DNA of 64,000 bases from Paenibacillus sp. RC67 (GTDB lineage: Bacteria > Bacillota > Bacilli > Paenibacillales > NBRC-103111), in NCBI RefSeq assembly GCF_030020805.1, contig NZ_CP125098.1, positions 1,592,001-1,656,000 on the forward strand, written 5' to 3'. Positions 45,018-53,467 of this stretch are shown here, piece by piece; the first letter of the stretch is position 1, and the number at the start of each line of letters is the position of its first letter. A program made the translations under genes and the position numbers. The notes under the pieces are model-generated. The model was not told the origin of the DNA. It was given only the letters and a program-made list of their open reading frames with translations, and ran no database searches.

Positions 45018-45716
45018 ATGAAACGAATTACCATTCTGATAGCGGATGATGAGGCCGAGATTGCGGATCTGATTGCGCTGCATCTAGAAAAAGAAGGGTA
45101 CCAGCTTATTAAAGTCCCGGATGGGAAAGAGGCTCTTCGCGTTATTCAATCCCAACCGATTGATTTAGCTATTTTGGATATTATGATGCCTAAATTGGAT
45201 GGATATGAGGTCACGCGGCAAATCCGTGAGCACTATCATATGCCTATCATATTTTTAAGCGCTAAAACTTCGGATATGGATAAAATAACGGGGCTTGTGA
45301 TGGGTGCCGACGATTATATGATCAAGCCGTTCAATCCGATGGAGCTGGTTGCGCGAGTGAACGCACAGCTTCGCCGATACATGCAGCTGAATCGCCCCTC
45401 CGTTGAAAATGAAGATATATTGGAAGCGGGCGGAGTAAGCATCTACCCTGATCAGCGAAAAGTGGTTCTATATGGTGAGCCTATCGAATTAACGCCTAAA
45501 GAGTTCGATATTTTGTATTTGCTGGCCAGCCATCCCAAGAAAGTATTCAGCGCCGATCATATTTTTCAGCATGTGTGGGGCGAGGCTTATTATGAGAGTG
45601 GCAACAATACCGTTATGGTGCATATCCGTACGCTTCGCAAAAAAATTGGCGATGATAGCAACAAAAATAAACTCATCAAAACCGTATGGGGTGTAGGATA
45701 TACGTTTAATGGCTGA
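45018..45716 (+). CDS. OmpR-family response regulator without adjacent kinase
   Basis: A 232-aa regulator: receiver with phospho-acceptor Asp54 (ILDIMMPKLDG) and Lys in MIKPFNP near 104, plus winged-helix domain ending VWGVGYTFNG. No histidine kinase gene is next to it in this window, so it is an orphan. It resembles VanR-type regulators, and VanY- and VanZ-like genes lie 2 kb downstream, but the oppositely oriented RNase J gene separates them. Start ATG preceded by AGGAGCGGATAAG. Confidence 0.94.
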   Translation: MKRITILIADDEAEIADLIALHLEKEGYQLIKVPDGKEALRVIQSQPIDLAILDIMMPKLDGYEVTRQIREHYHMPIIFLSAKTSDMDKITGLVMGADDYMIKPFNPMELVARVNAQLRRYMQLNRPSVENEDILEAGGVSIYPDQRKVVLYGEPIELTPKEFDILYLLASHPKKVFSADHIFQHVWGEAYYESGNNTVMVHIRTLRKKIGDDSNKNKLIKTVWGVGYTFNG

Positions 45717-45767
45717 GATGATCTGTTAGAAGCAGCAGGAATATAGTCGTTCAGCTATCCAATACAG

Positions 45768-45815
45768 AAGCTCCCCCTTGATGTTCTACACAGCACATCA
45801 AGGGGGAGCTTTGGT
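45768..45815. terminator. Bidirectional terminator between response regulator and RNase J genes
   Basis: AAGCTCCCCCTTGATGT pairs with ACATCAAGGGGGAGCTT around a 10-nt loop, between the convergent genes ending at 45716 and 45831. Confidence 0.88.
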
Positions 45816-45830
45816 TTGCGTCAATGGGGC

Positions 45831-47507
45831 TTATATTTCCATAATAATAGGCAAAATCATCGGTCTTCTTCCGGTATTCTCATATAAATAACGTCCCAAA
45901 GCATCTTTTACACTCACTTTAAGCGAGGACCATTGATAGATGTTTTCCGCCTGCAGCTTATTGATCGTTTCACTGACTATCCGATTGGCATTTTCCAGAA
46001 GTGCTTCCGACTGCCGGACGTACACGAAGCCGCGCGATATAATATCCGGTCCGGATAAAATATGTCCTTCGGTTCGGCTTAATGTAATAACTACGACAAG
46101 AATACCATCCTCGGAGAGATGCTTCCGGTCGCGAAGCACGATGTTGCCCACATCGCCGATACCCCAGCCATCTACGAATGTATTTCCCGCAGGTACCTTC
46201 CGGCTTTGACGGGCGGTTTGATCTTCGATGTCCACGACATCTCCGTTGCTGAGGATGAAGATGTTCTCATAGTTCACTCCGACGGCCTCAGCCAACAAGC
46301 GATGCTGATGAAGCATCCGGTATTCCCCATGAATTGGAATGAAATAAGTTGGTTTCATTAAGGTGAGCATCAGCTTGAGCTCTTCCTGACTGGCGTGCCC
46401 CGAAACGTGCATACCAGTGACCGTGCCGGAGCCATAAATAACATTGGCCCCCAGGCGAAACAAATTATCGACGATTTGCGCCACATTGCGCTCGTTCCCA
46501 GGAATCGGGGTTGCAGATAAAATAACGGTATCCCCAGGCATAATCTTAATTTGCCGGTGTGTGGAGGACGCCAGGCGGGCTAGAGCCGCCATCGGTTCTC
46601 CCTGGCTTCCCGTGCATAGAACGGCTACACGTTCGGCTTCCAGACCGGCTGCTTCTCCGGCTTCTACAAGCATGCCTTCGGGAATGTTTAAATATCCGAG
46701 CTCCGAAGCAATTCTCACTACATTCACCATACTTCTTCCTAATATGGTCAGCTTGCGATTAGTTAACATAGCTGCGTCTATAATTTGCTGAAGCCGGTGA
46801 ACGTTAGAGGCGAACGTGGAGATGACTACTTTTTGCCGCGCTTTGGCGAAGGCCTCTTCAATGGATTCTCCAACGTTTCGTTCGGATGGAGTAAACCCGG
46901 GACGCTCTGCATTCGTACTTTCGGATAATAAAACGAGCACACCATTTTTGCCGATTTCAGCCATTTTGTGAATATCCGGGTATTGCTCGTTTACGGGAGT
47001 AAGATCAAATTTAAAATCTCCGGTATGTACAACCGTCCCTTCCGGCGTTTGGAAAGCGATGCCTAGACAATCGGGAATGCTGTGATTGGTTTTGAAAAAG
47101 GTCGCGCTGATGGAACCTAAGTCAACGGACGATTTCGAGGTGATTTCTATTAACTGCGTATCTGCCAGCAATCTGGCTTCTTTTAATTTAATTTCAATGA
47201 GCCCTATAGTTAATCGCGACGCGTAGATGGGCATGCTGCATTGCTTCAATATATAGGGAATAGCGCCGATGTGGTCCTCATGTCCGTGGGTCACGATCAA
47301 GGCGCGTACTTTATCTTTGTGTTCCATTAAATAAGTGATGTCTGGGATAATGAGATCAATCCCTAACAGGCTTTCATCAGGGAATTTAGAGCCACAGTCA
47401 ATGACGACGATATCGTCCCCGTACCTCAGTACGTACATATTTTTACCGATTTCATTAACGCCTCCAAGGGCGAAAATGGACAATTTACTCTTCTCGCTGC
47501 TCAACAA
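45831..47507 (-). CDS. Ribonuclease J
   Basis: A 558-aa metallo-beta-lactamase-fold nuclease with 5'-exonuclease and endonuclease activity in mRNA decay and rRNA maturation. The metal-binding motif HGHEDH is near residue 75; beta-CASP motifs follow (STFASNVHR near 240, SGHASQEEL near 370) with the C-terminal domain after about 450. TTG start at 47507 with a G-rich site upstream (GGGGGG). Monocistronic. Bacillota often carry more than one RNase J, so whether this is J1, J2 or an extra copy cannot be told here; no symbol is given. Confidence 0.95.
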   Translation of the reverse strand: MLSSEKSKLSIFALGGVNEIGKNMYVLRYGDDIVVIDCGSKFPDESLLGIDLIIPDITYLMEHKDKVRALIVTHGHEDHIGAIPYILKQCSMPIYASRLTIGLIEIKLKEARLLADTQLIEITSKSSVDLGSISATFFKTNHSIPDCLGIAFQTPEGTVVHTGDFKFDLTPVNEQYPDIHKMAEIGKNGVLVLLSESTNAERPGFTPSERNVGESIEEAFAKARQKVVISTFASNVHRLQQIIDAAMLTNRKLTILGRSMVNVVRIASELGYLNIPEGMLVEAGEAAGLEAERVAVLCTGSQGEPMAALARLASSTHRQIKIMPGDTVILSATPIPGNERNVAQIVDNLFRLGANVIYGSGTVTGMHVSGHASQEELKLMLTLMKPTYFIPIHGEYRMLHQHRLLAEAVGVNYENIFILSNGDVVDIEDQTARQSRKVPAGNTFVDGWGIGDVGNIVLRDRKHLSEDGILVVVITLSRTEGHILSGPDIISRGFVYVRQSEALLENANRIVSETINKLQAENIYQWSSLKVSVKDALGRYLYENTGRRPMILPIIMEI

Positions 47508-47692
47508 ATATCCCCCCGTCCATGATTCCAGTACTTTTCATGCATAGATTGAACCAAGCACAGATCTCCTATTCGTGGCAATTAGTGGTGAGTCATGAGT
47601 TTGTTATTTTAAGAAAAACTTTAGGATTATCCAAATTCTTTTTAAAAGGTTTCCTCTATCCTAGATGGATATTAGTGAAGGAGGAAATGAAG

Positions 47693-48610
47693 ATGAAGAA
47701 GTGGGTCTTTCTGGTCGTAGTCTTGCTGCTGCTGGGCTATGAGTCTGTTCAACATAAAATGGAGGATGCTGCTGGAAGCCCGGAACACGAAGAACCAAAG
47801 GCTCAGTTGTCGAACTCTGATTCTGCTCAAAAGAAGCAGGACAAGCAGATTAATCAAGATAAACAGACTAAACCGTCTAAACAAACAACGATTTCGATCG
47901 CGAAGGACCAGATGTACAAGGGGAAGCTGGTTCTGGTCAATAAAAAATATGCCGTACATCAAGAAGGGGTTCAATCGGATATCATCCGATTGTTTAGTCA
48001 TAAAGAGCTGATAAAAGGCTATGGTCTGCTGGATAACACGATTCGGCTATCCCAGGCAGTGACGAAATCGTTCGGAGAGATGATAGAGGCTGCTGATAAA
48101 GATGGCGTTCGGCATTTTATGATTAGCAGCGGCTATCGGGATGAAAACGAGCAGGAGGAGCTGTACCGGGAGATGGGCTCCGATTACGCTTTGCCAGCAG
48201 GCAACAGTGAGCATAATCTGGGGTTGTCCATGGATATAGGATCTACACAGATGGAGATGAATCAAGCGCCTGAAGGGAAGTGGCTGCTTAAAAGTGCGTG
48301 GAAATATGGCTTTATTCTGCGCTATCCGAAGGACAAGACGGCCATCACAGGAATTCAGTACGAGCCATGGCATTTCCGCTATGTCGGCTTGCCTCACAGC
48401 GCTATTATGAAGGATAAAAATATGACGCTGGAGGAGTATTTGGATTATTTGAAGGAGCAAAAGAATGTATCTATCCAAATAGAAGGAATCTACTATGAGA
48501 TCGAATATTATCGTTATGCCAAAAACATGACGATTTCGATCCCTGATCAACGGCGCTATGACATTTCAGGCAATAACGTGGACGGAATTATTGTAACGAT
48601 GTCTCCATAA
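47693..48610 (+). CDS. VanY-like D-Ala-D-Ala carboxypeptidase (peptidase M15)
   Basis: A 305-aa membrane-anchored peptidase that trims the terminal D-Ala from peptidoglycan stem peptides. N-terminal helix at about 3-17, a charged Lys/Gln-rich linker (about 25-65), then the M15 zinc motifs: SEHNLGLSMD near residue 180 (His and Asp ligands) and PWHFRYVG near 225. ATG 47693 follows AAGGAGGAAATGAAG at 8-nt spacing; ATG 47687 is too close. Followed by a VanZ-like gene, as in glycopeptide-response clusters, but no vanHAX genes are present. Confidence 0.92.
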   Translation: MKKWVFLVVVLLLLGYESVQHKMEDAAGSPEHEEPKAQLSNSDSAQKKQDKQINQDKQTKPSKQTTISIAKDQMYKGKLVLVNKKYAVHQEGVQSDIIRLFSHKELIKGYGLLDNTIRLSQAVTKSFGEMIEAADKDGVRHFMISSGYRDENEQEELYREMGSDYALPAGNSEHNLGLSMDIGSTQMEMNQAPEGKWLLKSAWKYGFILRYPKDKTAITGIQYEPWHFRYVGLPHSAIMKDKNMTLEEYLDYLKEQKNVSIQIEGIYYEIEYYRYAKNMTISIPDQRRYDISGNNVDGIIVTMSP

Positions 48611-48644
48611 CAACACAGACTTGACAGAAGCGGGAGGGGATTTT

Positions 48645-49205
48645 ATGAAACCAACCAAGCTAGGGAAGGATATCGCACTGCCAGCCCTACTAGCGATTTA
48701 TTTGTATGTGCTGGTTAAAGTGATTTTATTCAAATTCGGTCCTATAGAAGTGGATTATTTGATGGAGCGGCTTCAGCGTAATTGGCACAACCCGAATGAT
48801 ATACTGCAACGTTTCCATGCAGGGGGGAATATAATCCCGTTCAAGGAAATTACAAGGGATCTGAATCATACAATTGACCTGTGGCAATTTCCACCGGATA
48901 ATCTCATCGGCAATATTGAAGCATTTATCCCGCTAGGCATTTTGGTCCCCATGGTATTCCTAAGCCTTCGCAGAGCATGGATAAGCATGTTCTGGATAGC
49001 GTTCTTTTTGAGCAGCGGCTTTGAAGTCACGCAGCTTGTTCTGTCGATAGGAACCTTCGATGTGGATGACGTGATCTTGAATGTAACAGGAGCCATGATC
49101 GGCTATACTCTGTTCCGGCTGTTCACTTTGCGGGTACAACCCGGCCGCCCCGTGGCAGCAAAGTTAAAAAACTCCAGCCGAAAGCTGGAGTCCATAAAGG
49201 AATGA
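48645..49205 (+). CDS. VanZ-like membrane protein
   Basis: A 186-aa integral membrane protein with about four helices and the VanZ-family stretches NIIPFKEI, NLIGNIEAFIPLGIL and FEVTQLVLSIGTFDVDDVILN. VanZ-type proteins are linked to teicoplanin tolerance and cell-wall physiology; exact activity unknown. ATG 48645 follows GGGAGGGGATTTT. Operonic with the VanY-like gene (34 bp gap). Oddity: its last codons contain the terminator hairpin of the convergent LacI gene. Confidence 0.88.
   Translation: MKPTKLGKDIALPALLAIYLYVLVKVILFKFGPIEVDYLMERLQRNWHNPNDILQRFHAGGNIIPFKEITRDLNHTIDLWQFPPDNLIGNIEAFIPLGILVPMVFLSLRRAWISMFWIAFFLSSGFEVTQLVLSIGTFDVDDVILNVTGAMIGYTLFRLFTLRVQPGRPVAAKLKNSSRKLESIKE
49165..49191 (-). 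terminator. Terminator of the LacI gene, inside the VanZ coding region
   Basis: Read leftward, ACTCCAGC pairs with GCTGGAGT around a 5-nt loop and is followed by a run of T. It lies within the last 14 codons of the + strand VanZ-like gene. Confidence 0.85.
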
Positions 49206-49234
49206 GTGCAACCAGTTAAGCAACCGGTTTTTGC

Positions 49235-50248
49235 TTAGGACAAGGCAGGGTTTCGAGAGGAATCCCGCACGATGAGCTGAGACTCGAGTATAATTACGCG
49301 ATTCTCCGTTATTTCGCCTCTCTCCAATTGATGAATCAGTCTATCGACGATAGCGCCGCCCATTTTGTTCTTCGGTTGATTCACCGTGCTTAATTGGGGG
49401 GAGATATATCGACTGATGCGATTGTTGTCAACGCCGATAACGGCAAGCTGCTCGGGGATTTTAATCCCAAGCTCTGTGCAGGCTTGATAGACGCCAAGAG
49501 CCATTTCATCGTTAGCCGCATAGATGGCAGTGAAGCTGACCTGTTTGTCTACAAGCCGCTTTAAAGCCTCGTATCCGCCCAGCTTATTAAAGTTTCCATT
49601 CTCTATCCATTCAGGACGGAATGAAATATGATGCTCGCGCAAGCCCTTCAAGTAGCCTTCCAATCTTTCATAGCTGTCAATGGCATCCGCATAACCGCTT
49701 AAGAAGGCGATTTCCTTATGCCCTTGCTCTACGAGGTGGTTGACCACTTCTTTAGAAAATTTCACATTGTCCGTGTAGACACAGGGAATTTTATCATGCT
49801 CAATATACCGACCTACAATGCCGATACAATAATCCATATCCGCCCAATGACATATTTCTTCATCAGACATCATGGGAGTAACGAGGATCATACCGTCAAC
49901 AGTTTTATTCATGAGCAGATTGATGAATTCCAGCTCTTTCTCTTTGTTGTTTGACGTATCGCATATAAGAACTTTATATTTCAACGCGTAAGCCTGGTTT
50001 TCGATGCCTTTGATCACTTCAGCATAGTAAGAATTGTTAATCTCGGGAACGATAACGCCGATAGCCATTGCTTTCTGGGAACGCAGATTTTTGGCAGCTG
50101 CGTTCGGTTGGTAGCCAAGCTCATGAATAATCTTCAGGACTCGGTCTTTTGTCTTGGAAGTAACATTGCTGTTGTTATTCAATACCCGGGACACTGTTGC
50201 GGGAGATACGCCTGCTTTGGCAGCTACATCGACGATTTTTATGTCCAT
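49235..50248 (-). CDS. LacI-family transcriptional regulator
   Basis: A 337-aa regulator: N-terminal LacI helix-turn-helix (residues 4-26, DVAAKAGVSPATVSRVLNNN) and hinge, then a periplasmic-binding-protein-like effector domain (about 60-335). The frame begins with a TTG and an ATG upstream, but ATG 50248 has AAGG at 9 nt and is the usual N-terminus. Faces the sugar-binding lipoprotein gene at 50733; three palindromes in the 484-bp gap are its likely operators, one exactly at the target promoter start. Confidence 0.95.
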   Translation of the reverse strand: MDIKIVDVAAKAGVSPATVSRVLNNNSNVTSKTKDRVLKIIHELGYQPNAAAKNLRSQKAMAIGVIVPEINNSYYAEVIKGIENQAYALKYKVLICDTSNNKEKELEFINLLMNKTVDGMILVTPMMSDEEICHWADMDYCIGIVGRYIEHDKIPCVYTDNVKFSKEVVNHLVEQGHKEIAFLSGYADAIDSYERLEGYLKGLREHHISFRPEWIENGNFNKLGGYEALKRLVDKQVSFTAIYAANDEMALGVYQACTELGIKIPEQLAVIGVDNNRISRYISPQLSTVNQPKNKMGGAIVDRLIHQLERGEITENRVIILESQLIVRDSSRNPALS

Positions 50249-50298
50249 TCTCATCAACCTTATAAGGAATTAAGTTCTGAGAAGACTATAACCTATTA

Positions 50299-50312
50299 AG
50301 AAATCGATTGCA
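50299..50312. promoter_or_regulatory. LacI-type operator, near the regulator's own start
   Basis: AGAAATCGATTGCA matches 12 of 14 positions of the perfect palindrome at 50572. It lies 51 bp upstream of the LacI start, suited to autoregulation. Confidence 0.5.
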
Positions 50313-50425
50313 ATACTATCCTGTTCATAGTTAGTGGAGTATATCGATAGGATAATAAAGCTTATATAAGGAGTTTGATATTATGAACTGTGATTGGAAG
50401 ATGTGAAAAAAATTAGAGGTAAATG

Positions 50426-50439
50426 TAAAATCGATTTCA
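50426..50439. promoter_or_regulatory. LacI-type operator, middle of the divergent region
   Basis: TAAAATCGATTTCA matches 13 of 14 positions of the palindrome at 50572. A middle site could support DNA looping between the outer sites. Confidence 0.6.
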
Positions 50440-50535
50440 TATAAAGCTGCTGTTTGTTTTATCTCTGATATACAAGTGATATTAAAGAAAGTGACTATAA
50501 ACATAAAGACTATACAAGTTTTTTGTATCTTTTGT

Positions 50536-50585
50536 TTGACAATTATTCCAACTGCTGAGTATAATATTTCATGAAATCGATTTCA
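50536..50585 (+). promoter_or_regulatory. Promoter with LacI-type operator at the transcription start
   Basis: -35 TTGACA (50536-50541), 18-bp spacer, -10 TATAAT (50560-50565). The perfect palindrome TGAAATCGATTTCA (50572-50585) covers the expected +1. This is a textbook repressible promoter for the binding-protein gene, leaving a leader of about 160 nt. Confidence 0.85.
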
Positions 50586-50732
50586 CTTATTTACCAAGCT
50601 AAGAAGTGCCTTTATCAAGACAATGCACCTCAAGTAGAACAAAAAAATGAGGCGTTGTATCATCGTCGGTCGGTTGTTGAAACGTATCAATTATGAAAGC
50701 GGTTTTACGAATCGCATAGGGAGGTCAATTTA

Positions 50733-52049
50733 ATGAAAAAGCACACTTTAGCGTTGGCGGGGACGCTGCTGCTTGGATCGATTTTATCAGGATGTTCCAG
50801 CTCGAAGACAGAGCCGGCTGCAGCGGGCGAAGCGGCAGCCGCAGCCAATATGAAACCGGTGGAATTATACTTCTATCATAACGGGAATCTGCCAGAGGAA
50901 CAGTTTCAAAAGCAGTATGGAAATTACATAAAGCAGAAGCTGCCGAATGTCACGGTTAAATTTGTCCCTAAGGACAAGAACGTGAGCTTGGCAGAGATGA
51001 TTACGAGCGGCACGACGAAAATTGATATTTTCATCGATTCTATTGGGCAAATCGGGTTAAAGGGCTCCCTGCTGGATATTGGTCTGAATCAAGATATCAG
51101 TGACTTGGTCAAAAAGCATAACGTGGATTTAAGCCGGTTCGAGCCTTCGACTATCGATGCCGTGAAAGTGATGGGGGGATTGTACGGTCTTCCGATCAGC
51201 AACAGTGCCTTGGTCTTAATGTATAATAAAGATATTTTCGATAAATTCGGTGTTGAATATCCTAAGGACGGCATGACTTGGGATCAGCTGGCGACCCTGT
51301 CGCAGAAGCTGACCCGGAGCGATAACGGTGTGAACTATGTTGGGTACACGACATCAATCAATCACTTCCTGAGATTGAATCCGCTATCCCTTGCGAATGT
51401 GGATGGTGCTACTAAGAAAGCAACGCTCGAAACCGACGCTTGGAAAAAGCTCGTTCAAGAAACGTTGATCAAGCCGATGCAATCCGACGGTTACAACCAA
51501 GTGTTGGAGGATCTCAAAAAACAGTGGTACAAAGTTCCATACATTGACGAGTTCTCCAAAACCCGCAACGTCGCGATGTTCAGCTTCATGTACGGAGATT
51601 ACGACTGGACCCGTGAGATGAACTGGGATGTAACGGCACTGCCTACCTTCAAGGACAATCCGAAAATCGGCAGTCAATCGTATCCGACCTATATGTTCAT
51701 CACTTCTACGAGCGAGCATAAAGATGAAGCCATGGAAGTAGCGAAGCTGTTTATTACGGATGAATATCAAACGCAATTTTCCAAATCAGGCGGTATTACC
51801 ATTTTGAAAAACGACGCCATTAAGCAAGTATTCGGGCAAGAAACGACAATGAAGGATAAGAACATCAAAAATGCTGTATTCAGCAATACCTTCGCAACGG
51901 CTTCGCCAAAAACCAAATATGACACGTTCGTGGAGGACGCCATTCGGAGTCAGATTACAGACCTGCTGCAGAACAAAACCGATTTGAATACGGCTCTTAG
52001 AACAGGTCAGGAGCAAGTGAATAAGAAGATAGAAACAGAAAGTAAGTAA
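50733..52049 (+). CDS. Extracellular sugar-binding lipoprotein (family 1 SBP), orphan
   Basis: A 438-aa receptor: lipoprotein signal with lipobox ILSGC (Cys22), an Ala/Glu-rich linker, then a family 1 solute-binding fold. ATG follows GGGAGGTCAATTTA. Unlike the other receptors in this window it has no permease genes beside it; a terminator-like hairpin follows and the next gene is a dehydrogenase. It may feed an importer encoded elsewhere or act in sensing. Expression is probably repressed by the divergent LacI protein. Confidence 0.93.
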   Translation: MKKHTLALAGTLLLGSILSGCSSSKTEPAAAGEAAAAANMKPVELYFYHNGNLPEEQFQKQYGNYIKQKLPNVTVKFVPKDKNVSLAEMITSGTTKIDIFIDSIGQIGLKGSLLDIGLNQDISDLVKKHNVDLSRFEPSTIDAVKVMGGLYGLPISNSALVLMYNKDIFDKFGVEYPKDGMTWDQLATLSQKLTRSDNGVNYVGYTTSINHFLRLNPLSLANVDGATKKATLETDAWKKLVQETLIKPMQSDGYNQVLEDLKKQWYKVPYIDEFSKTRNVAMFSFMYGDYDWTREMNWDVTALPTFKDNPKIGSQSYPTYMFITSTSEHKDEAMEVAKLFITDEYQTQFSKSGGITILKNDAIKQVFGQETTMKDKNIKNAVFSNTFATASPKTKYDTFVEDAIRSQITDLLQNKTDLNTALRTGQEQVNKKIETESK

Positions 52050-52074
52050 TCAACTACAATGAATCGGTTCAAGC

Positions 52075-52111
52075 ACAGGGGGCAGCCTTTAGACTGTCTC
52101 TTGTTCTATTT
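52075..52111 (+). terminator. Probable terminator after the orphan binding protein
   Basis: ACAGGGGGCAG can pair with CTGTCTCTTGT (several G-U pairs) around an 8-nt loop, followed by TCTATTTT. Confidence 0.5.
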
Positions 52112-52303
52112 TGTAAGGAAGCACTCCTATGTTCAGAAGTTGACAATGCAACTTGGCAGTGTTAGTTTGTAGACAGGATTATAGATGCAGCTGATGTCGA
52201 CCGTACCGATGGAGACATTTTCTTTTCTGAATGAGGGAGAGGAATGTCTTTTCTCTTATGTTCGGAGGGAACAATCCTATTTTATCGAAAAGGGGACTTC
52301 ATC

Positions 52304-53191
52304 TTGGAACGAACTGCGCAAAATACGGTAATTGGTTTTATTGGAACAGGTGTCATGGGCAAAAGCATGGCAGGACATTTAATGAGCAAAGGATACAAGC
52401 TCCATGTGTACAGTCGAACAAAGGAAAAGGCGGAATCACTAGTTGCTCAAGGTGCGGAATGGCATAACACACCTTCAACGCTAGCTCCACTATGCAACGT
52501 GATCATCACAATGGTCGGCTATCCTCGAGACGTAGAAGAAGTGTGTCTGGGGGAACAAGGCATTATTCCTCATGCTAAACCCGGTACTCTTATTATAGAT
52601 ATGACAACCTCGAGTCCAACGCTGGCTAAGCGTATAGAAGAAGAGGCACAGAAGCGGGAAATGCTTTCCTTAGATGCTCCGGTTTCAGGCGGGGATATCG
52701 GAGCTAGAGAAGCTCGTTTATCGATCATGGTGGGCGGCACCAAGGAAGCCTTTGATCAGGCGACTCCCGTGCTTGAAGCTATGGGTACTCAAATCGTTCA
52801 TCAAGGACCTGCCGGTTCGGGACAATTTACGAAAATGTGCAATCAAATCGCCATTGCATGCAATATGATGGGCGTTTGCGAAGCGCTGAGCTATGCCCAA
52901 AAGGCAGGACTCGATCCGTCCACCGTGTTGAAAAGCATTCAGACAGGAGCAGCAGGAAGCTTCTCCCTGAGCCAACTGGCTCCTCGAATGCTCAATGGGG
53001 ACTTTGCACCCGGTTTTTATGTGAAGCATTTTATTAAGGATATGCAAATTGCTCTGGACTCTGCGAAGGAAATGAACCTGGAGCTTCCGGGATTGTCGCT
53101 TGCCCATTCACTCTATGAGAAGCTGGCTCAGATGGGGGAAGAGGATAGCGGCACGCAGGCTTTGTTTAAGGTTTATCAGCAGCAGATTTAA
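52304..53191 (+). CDS. NAD(P)-dependent beta-hydroxyacid dehydrogenase (HIBADH family)
   Basis: A 295-aa oxidoreductase. Nucleotide site GFIGTGVMGKSM at the N-terminus, substrate motif DAPVSGGDIGAREARLS near 120, catalytic Lys in GQFTKMCNQI near 170. Family members act on 3-hydroxyisobutyrate, tartronate semialdehyde or small aldehydes; which one applies is open. Start: TTG 52304 has AGGGGA at 7 nt and gives a family-like N-terminus. The upstream ATG at 52244 also has a GAGGGAGAGGA site and would add 20 residues, so it cannot be excluded. Confidence 0.88.
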   Translation: MERTAQNTVIGFIGTGVMGKSMAGHLMSKGYKLHVYSRTKEKAESLVAQGAEWHNTPSTLAPLCNVIITMVGYPRDVEEVCLGEQGIIPHAKPGTLIIDMTTSSPTLAKRIEEEAQKREMLSLDAPVSGGDIGAREARLSIMVGGTKEAFDQATPVLEAMGTQIVHQGPAGSGQFTKMCNQIAIACNMMGVCEALSYAQKAGLDPSTVLKSIQTGAAGSFSLSQLAPRMLNGDFAPGFYVKHFIKDMQIALDSAKEMNLELPGLSLAHSLYEKLAQMGEEDSGTQALFKVYQQQI

Positions 53192-53208
53192 AGCATATCA
53201 GCTTGTAA

Positions 53209-53243
53209 GAAGGGGGAGTCCTTTATAGGGTTCCCTCTTTTAT
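53209..53243 (+). terminator. Intrinsic terminator of the HIBADH-type gene
   Basis: AAGGGGGAGTCC pairs with GGGTTCCCTCTT (some G-U) around TTTATA, followed by TTATT. Confidence 0.75.
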
Positions 53244-53301
53244 TATGCCTGTCTTTCTAATGAGGAAATGAAGCAAAAAAGATGATAAATTAATTTCCTA
53301 G

Positions 53302-53331
53302 TTGACACATTGGAATTAAAGGCATTATCAT
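53302..53331 (+). promoter_or_regulatory. Promoter of the sulfonate-binding protein gene
   Basis: -35 TTGACA (53302-53307), 18-bp spacer, -10 TATCAT (53326-53331). The spacer contains ATTGGAATTA, which resembles one half of the CymR cysteine-repressor box known from Bacillus; this is only a half-site match. The leader to the ATG is about 130 nt and contains the switch element at 53369. Confidence 0.6.
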
Positions 53332-53368
53332 GAAGATATATCAAGGGTAATTTCATAGTATCCTTTTA

Positions 53369-53427
53369 GCCGATCGGAAAACCGAAGGCCTTATTGTTTA
53401 GTGGAAGCAGCACAGTAAGGTTTTTTT
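53369..53427 (+). promoter_or_regulatory. Copy A of the 21-nt antiterminator-like element plus terminator
   Basis: Element 53369-53389: outer stem GCC/GGC, left bulge GA, inner stem TCGG/CCGA, loop AAAA, right bulge A. Terminator: CCTTATTGT (53389-53397) pairs with ACAGTAAGG (53412-53420), then seven T. The outer stem's last base and the terminator's first base are shared, so the two structures compete. Located in the leader of the binding-protein gene, after its promoter. See copies at 54592, 62771 and 63620. Confidence 0.75.
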
Positions 53428-53467
53428 GTGTTAACTACAAAGATGGGATCGGAAAGAGGAGTTCAAT

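Noticed and set aside
43729-45716. Response regulator as part of the sigma/anti-sigma operon
   Set aside because: A 65-bp gap without terminator leaves it possible, but nothing in sequence links it to the sigma factor, so it is described as an orphan.
53338-53427. S-box (SAM) riboswitch in the leader of the sulfonate receptor gene
   Set aside because: The conserved S-box core sequences are absent and the leader is too short; only the 21-nt element and terminator are found.
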